A stretch of 7,316 bases of DNA from Brumimicrobium sp965659845 (lineage in GTDB: Bacteria; Bacteroidota; Bacteroidia; Flavobacteriales_D; Crocinitomicaceae), in assembly GCA_965659845.1 (NCBI GenBank), contig CBFHXS010000114.1, positions 1 to 7,316 on the forward strand. Direction: 5' to 3'. A program made the position numbers and the translations under genes. This document shows, in pieces, positions 6,369-7,316 of the stretch (position 1 is the first letter of the stretch; each line of letters starts with the position of its first letter). Under the pieces are notes generated by a model. The model had not been told where the DNA came from. It made no database searches and worked only from the letters and a program-made list of their open reading frames with translations.

Positions 6369-6929
6369 TTGAAGAAGAAGAAATATTTTTTAAAAGAGTT
6401 TTTTAAGGAGAAAAAAATTGTTGGAGCAATTAGTCCGAGTTCTAAAACCCTTGGTAGATTAATGCTCAAGAATATCGATTTTGATAATTGCAACTGTATT
6501 GCAGAGTATGGTCCTGGAACAGGTGTCTTTACTAGGATGATCTTAGAAAAAATGAATAGTAACGCAAAACTTCTGGTATTCGAACTTCACGATGCGTTTT
6601 ATGCTAAGTTAGTCAAGGAATTTGATGGAAACGAAAATGTGATTTTGATCAATGACAGTGCTGAAAATATTTCGAAGCATATGGCTGAACATAATATCAG
6701 TATACTTGATGCTGTAGTATCTTCTCTTCCCCTGGCAAATTTTGACGAGAAGCTTACATCTCATATTCTAAAAAGAGCTCAAGGTGCATTGAAAAGTAAT
6801 GGATTGTATGTGCAGTTTCAATATTCGCTCAATGCTAAGAAACGATTGAAGCGTATTTATTCATCTGTCAAGATAGACTTCACGCCTAAGAACATCCCTC
6901 CTGCTTTTGTTTATACTTGCCGAAAATAA
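6369..6929 (+). CDS. Class I SAM-dependent methyltransferase, PmtA/KsgA-like
   Basis: This 186-residue Rossmann methyltransferase has motif I IAEYGPGTG (44-52) for SAM binding, an acidic Glu72 after strand 2 (ribose contact), Asp96 in INDSAEN, and a motif IV-like SSLPLANF (118-125). It ends with a QFQYS block and NIPPAFVYTCRK. The N-terminal KEFFKEKKIVGAISPSS and the C-terminal IPPAF are typical of the small phospholipid N-methyltransferase (PmtA-like) group, which is related to KsgA. Databases often label these 'rRNA adenine methyltransferase family'. Substrate (phosphatidylethanolamine, rRNA or other) cannot be decided from sequence. The start is TTG 6369, 2 nt after the previous stop. No in-frame ATG exists between the upstream TAG (6330) and Met32, and the family N-terminus begins right after the TTG. 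It is the last gene of the BatA-like transcript and is closed by the terminator at 6928. Confidence 0.85.
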   Translation: MKKKKYFLKEFFKEKKIVGAISPSSKTLGRLMLKNIDFDNCNCIAEYGPGTGVFTRMILEKMNSNAKLLVFELHDAFYAKLVKEFDGNENVILINDSAENISKHMAEHNISILDAVVSSLPLANFDEKLTSHILKRAQGALKSNGLYVQFQYSLNAKKRLKRIYSSVKIDFTPKNIPPAFVYTCRK

Positions 6930-6961
6930 AATAAGTCCAGCGGTGAGCTAGACTTATTTTT
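6928..6961 (+). terminator. Intrinsic terminator after the methyltransferase gene
   Basis: AAAATAAGTC (6928-6937) pairs perfectly with GACTTATTTT (6951-6960). Inside, a C-A mismatch is followed by AGC (6939-6941) pairing with GCT (6947-6949) around a GGTGA loop. The downstream arm ends in TTTTT (6957-6961). The left arm begins with an A run, so the structure could also act in the other direction. It overlaps the last two bases of the TAA stop. Confidence 0.85.
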
Positions 6962-6992
6962 AGTTAGTAAACATTAGTAGCAGTGGAAAATG

Positions 6993-7006
6993 TATTACGT
7001 GTAATA
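6993..7006. repeat. Short palindrome TATTAC-GT-GTAATA
   Basis: Six-base arms TATTAC and GTAATA flank GT in the 215-bp region between the terminator and the usp gene. It has the size and symmetry of a dimeric regulator site, and is about 120 nt upstream of the predicted usp promoter. A chance palindrome in AT-rich DNA is also possible. Nothing else recognisable lies in 7007-7113 apart from T-rich runs. Confidence 0.25.
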
Positions 7007-7113
7007 AAGACGTCGTCATATTTCAAAAGGTTGTTTCCGCTAAGAATTTTTTTTAATTTTTTGAATACTTATCCCGTTAGACTGTGACAAATGGTATTCT
7101 AATTTTTTTTAAT

Positions 7114-7121
7114 TATATTTG
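7114..7121 (+). promoter_or_regulatory. -7 promoter element (TATATTTG) for the usp gene
   Basis: TATATTTG is an exact TAnnTTTG match, 23 nt before the ATG at 7145. Predicted transcription starts near 7126, giving a leader of about 19 nt, longer than for the other genes here. No clear TTG -33 box is visible, but the T-rich tract 7103-7110 lies between the boxes. Confidence 0.5.
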
Positions 7122-7144
7122 ATTAAACGACAACTCTTTAGCTT

Positions 7145-7316
7145 ATGAATTCCAATTTGTTTATCGTACCTCATGATTTTACTAGTGTTGGTGATGCTGC
7201 CTTAAAGTATGCGTTATATTTAGCTAAGCCTAAAAAAACCTCAATTGATCTTTTACATATTGTAAGCAGTAAAGAAAATAAACCTGCCGCTCTTAAAAAG
7301 TTGAACAGTATTATTA
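7145..7316 (+). CDS. Universal stress protein (UspA family), 3' end cut by window
   Basis: Only the first 57 residues are present. They begin MNSNLFIVPHDFTSVGDAAL, the usual first beta strand and ATP-contact region of UspA domains (VPxDFS...AL.YA). KYALYLAKPKKTSIDLLHIV then gives the first helix and second strand with LLHIV. UspA proteins are cytoplasmic, often nucleotide-binding, stress-response factors; Bacteroidota members frequently have two tandem domains of about 280 residues in total. It is separated from the upstream operon by a terminator and has its own promoter, so it is an independent unit. Domain number and the G-x(9)-G-S/T nucleotide motif cannot be judged from the fragment. Confidence 0.8.
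   Translation, partial: MNSNLFIVPHDFTSVGDAALKYALYLAKPKKTSIDLLHIVSSKENKPAALKKLNSII

Noticed and set aside
6369..6929. Calling the methyltransferase KsgA (rRNA dimethyladenosine transferase)
   Set aside because: It is too short, lacks the KsgA C-terminal domain, and its SSLPLANF motif and IPPAF end fit the small PmtA-like group better.
7041..7062. T-rich stretch as a second terminator
   Set aside because: No stable GC-containing stem precedes it, and the upstream transcript already ends at the hairpin at 6928-6961.
1..7316. CRISPR array, insertion sequence, tRNA or phage-like segment
   Set aside because: No spaced direct repeats, transposase motifs, cloverleaf sequences or integration-type repeats were seen; the gene content is ordinary chromosomal.

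Overview
This is an AT-rich window from a bacterium that is almost certainly a member of the Bacteroidota, in the Flavobacteriia/Cytophagia range. Three things point there. The gene families are typical of the phylum (a BatA N-terminal domain protein, the TIGR02757/DUF2400 family, and a DUF2027-like Smr protein). Exact matches to the Bacteroidota -7 promoter element TAnnTTTG lie just upstream of four genes. Shine-Dalgarno sites are largely absent. I cannot name the genus. No mobile element, CRISPR array, rRNA or tRNA was seen.

Layout. On the minus strand (1-1430) an M50-family intramembrane zinc metalloprotease gene is followed, with a 20-nt overlap, by a small Smr-domain protein gene cut off by the window edge. 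A 158-bp intergenic region (1431-1588) carries divergent promoters. On the plus strand lolD (lipoprotein-release-type ABC ATPase) overlaps a TIGR02757-family gene by 17 nt. After 54 bp with its own promoter comes a tightly packed trio: a large membrane-anchored BatA/VWA-like protein, a dihydroorotase homologue (1-nt gap), and a PmtA/KsgA-like SAM methyltransferase (2-nt gap, TTG start). The trio ends at a clear intrinsic terminator (6928-6961). After a 215-bp intergenic region a universal stress protein gene begins and runs off the right edge.

How the genes may work together. Several products belong to the cell envelope: the M50 membrane protease, LolD, the BatA-like protein, and possibly a phospholipid methyltransferase. 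This looks like a chromosomal housekeeping neighbourhood rather than an accessory island. Two genes stand out. The 'dihydroorotase' has lost every recognisable metal-ligand position (HxH became KxK, HxED became FxQN, HxST became GxST, and the DH of the TDHAPH motif became NH), so it should be a pseudoenzyme, co-transcribed with the BatA-like gene. The TIGR02757 protein contains a lysine helix and an LDVHxxRVxxKLGL motif that resemble the catalytic Lys/Asp region of HhH-GPD DNA glycosylases. That resemblance suggests a testable DNA-repair role for a family of unknown function.
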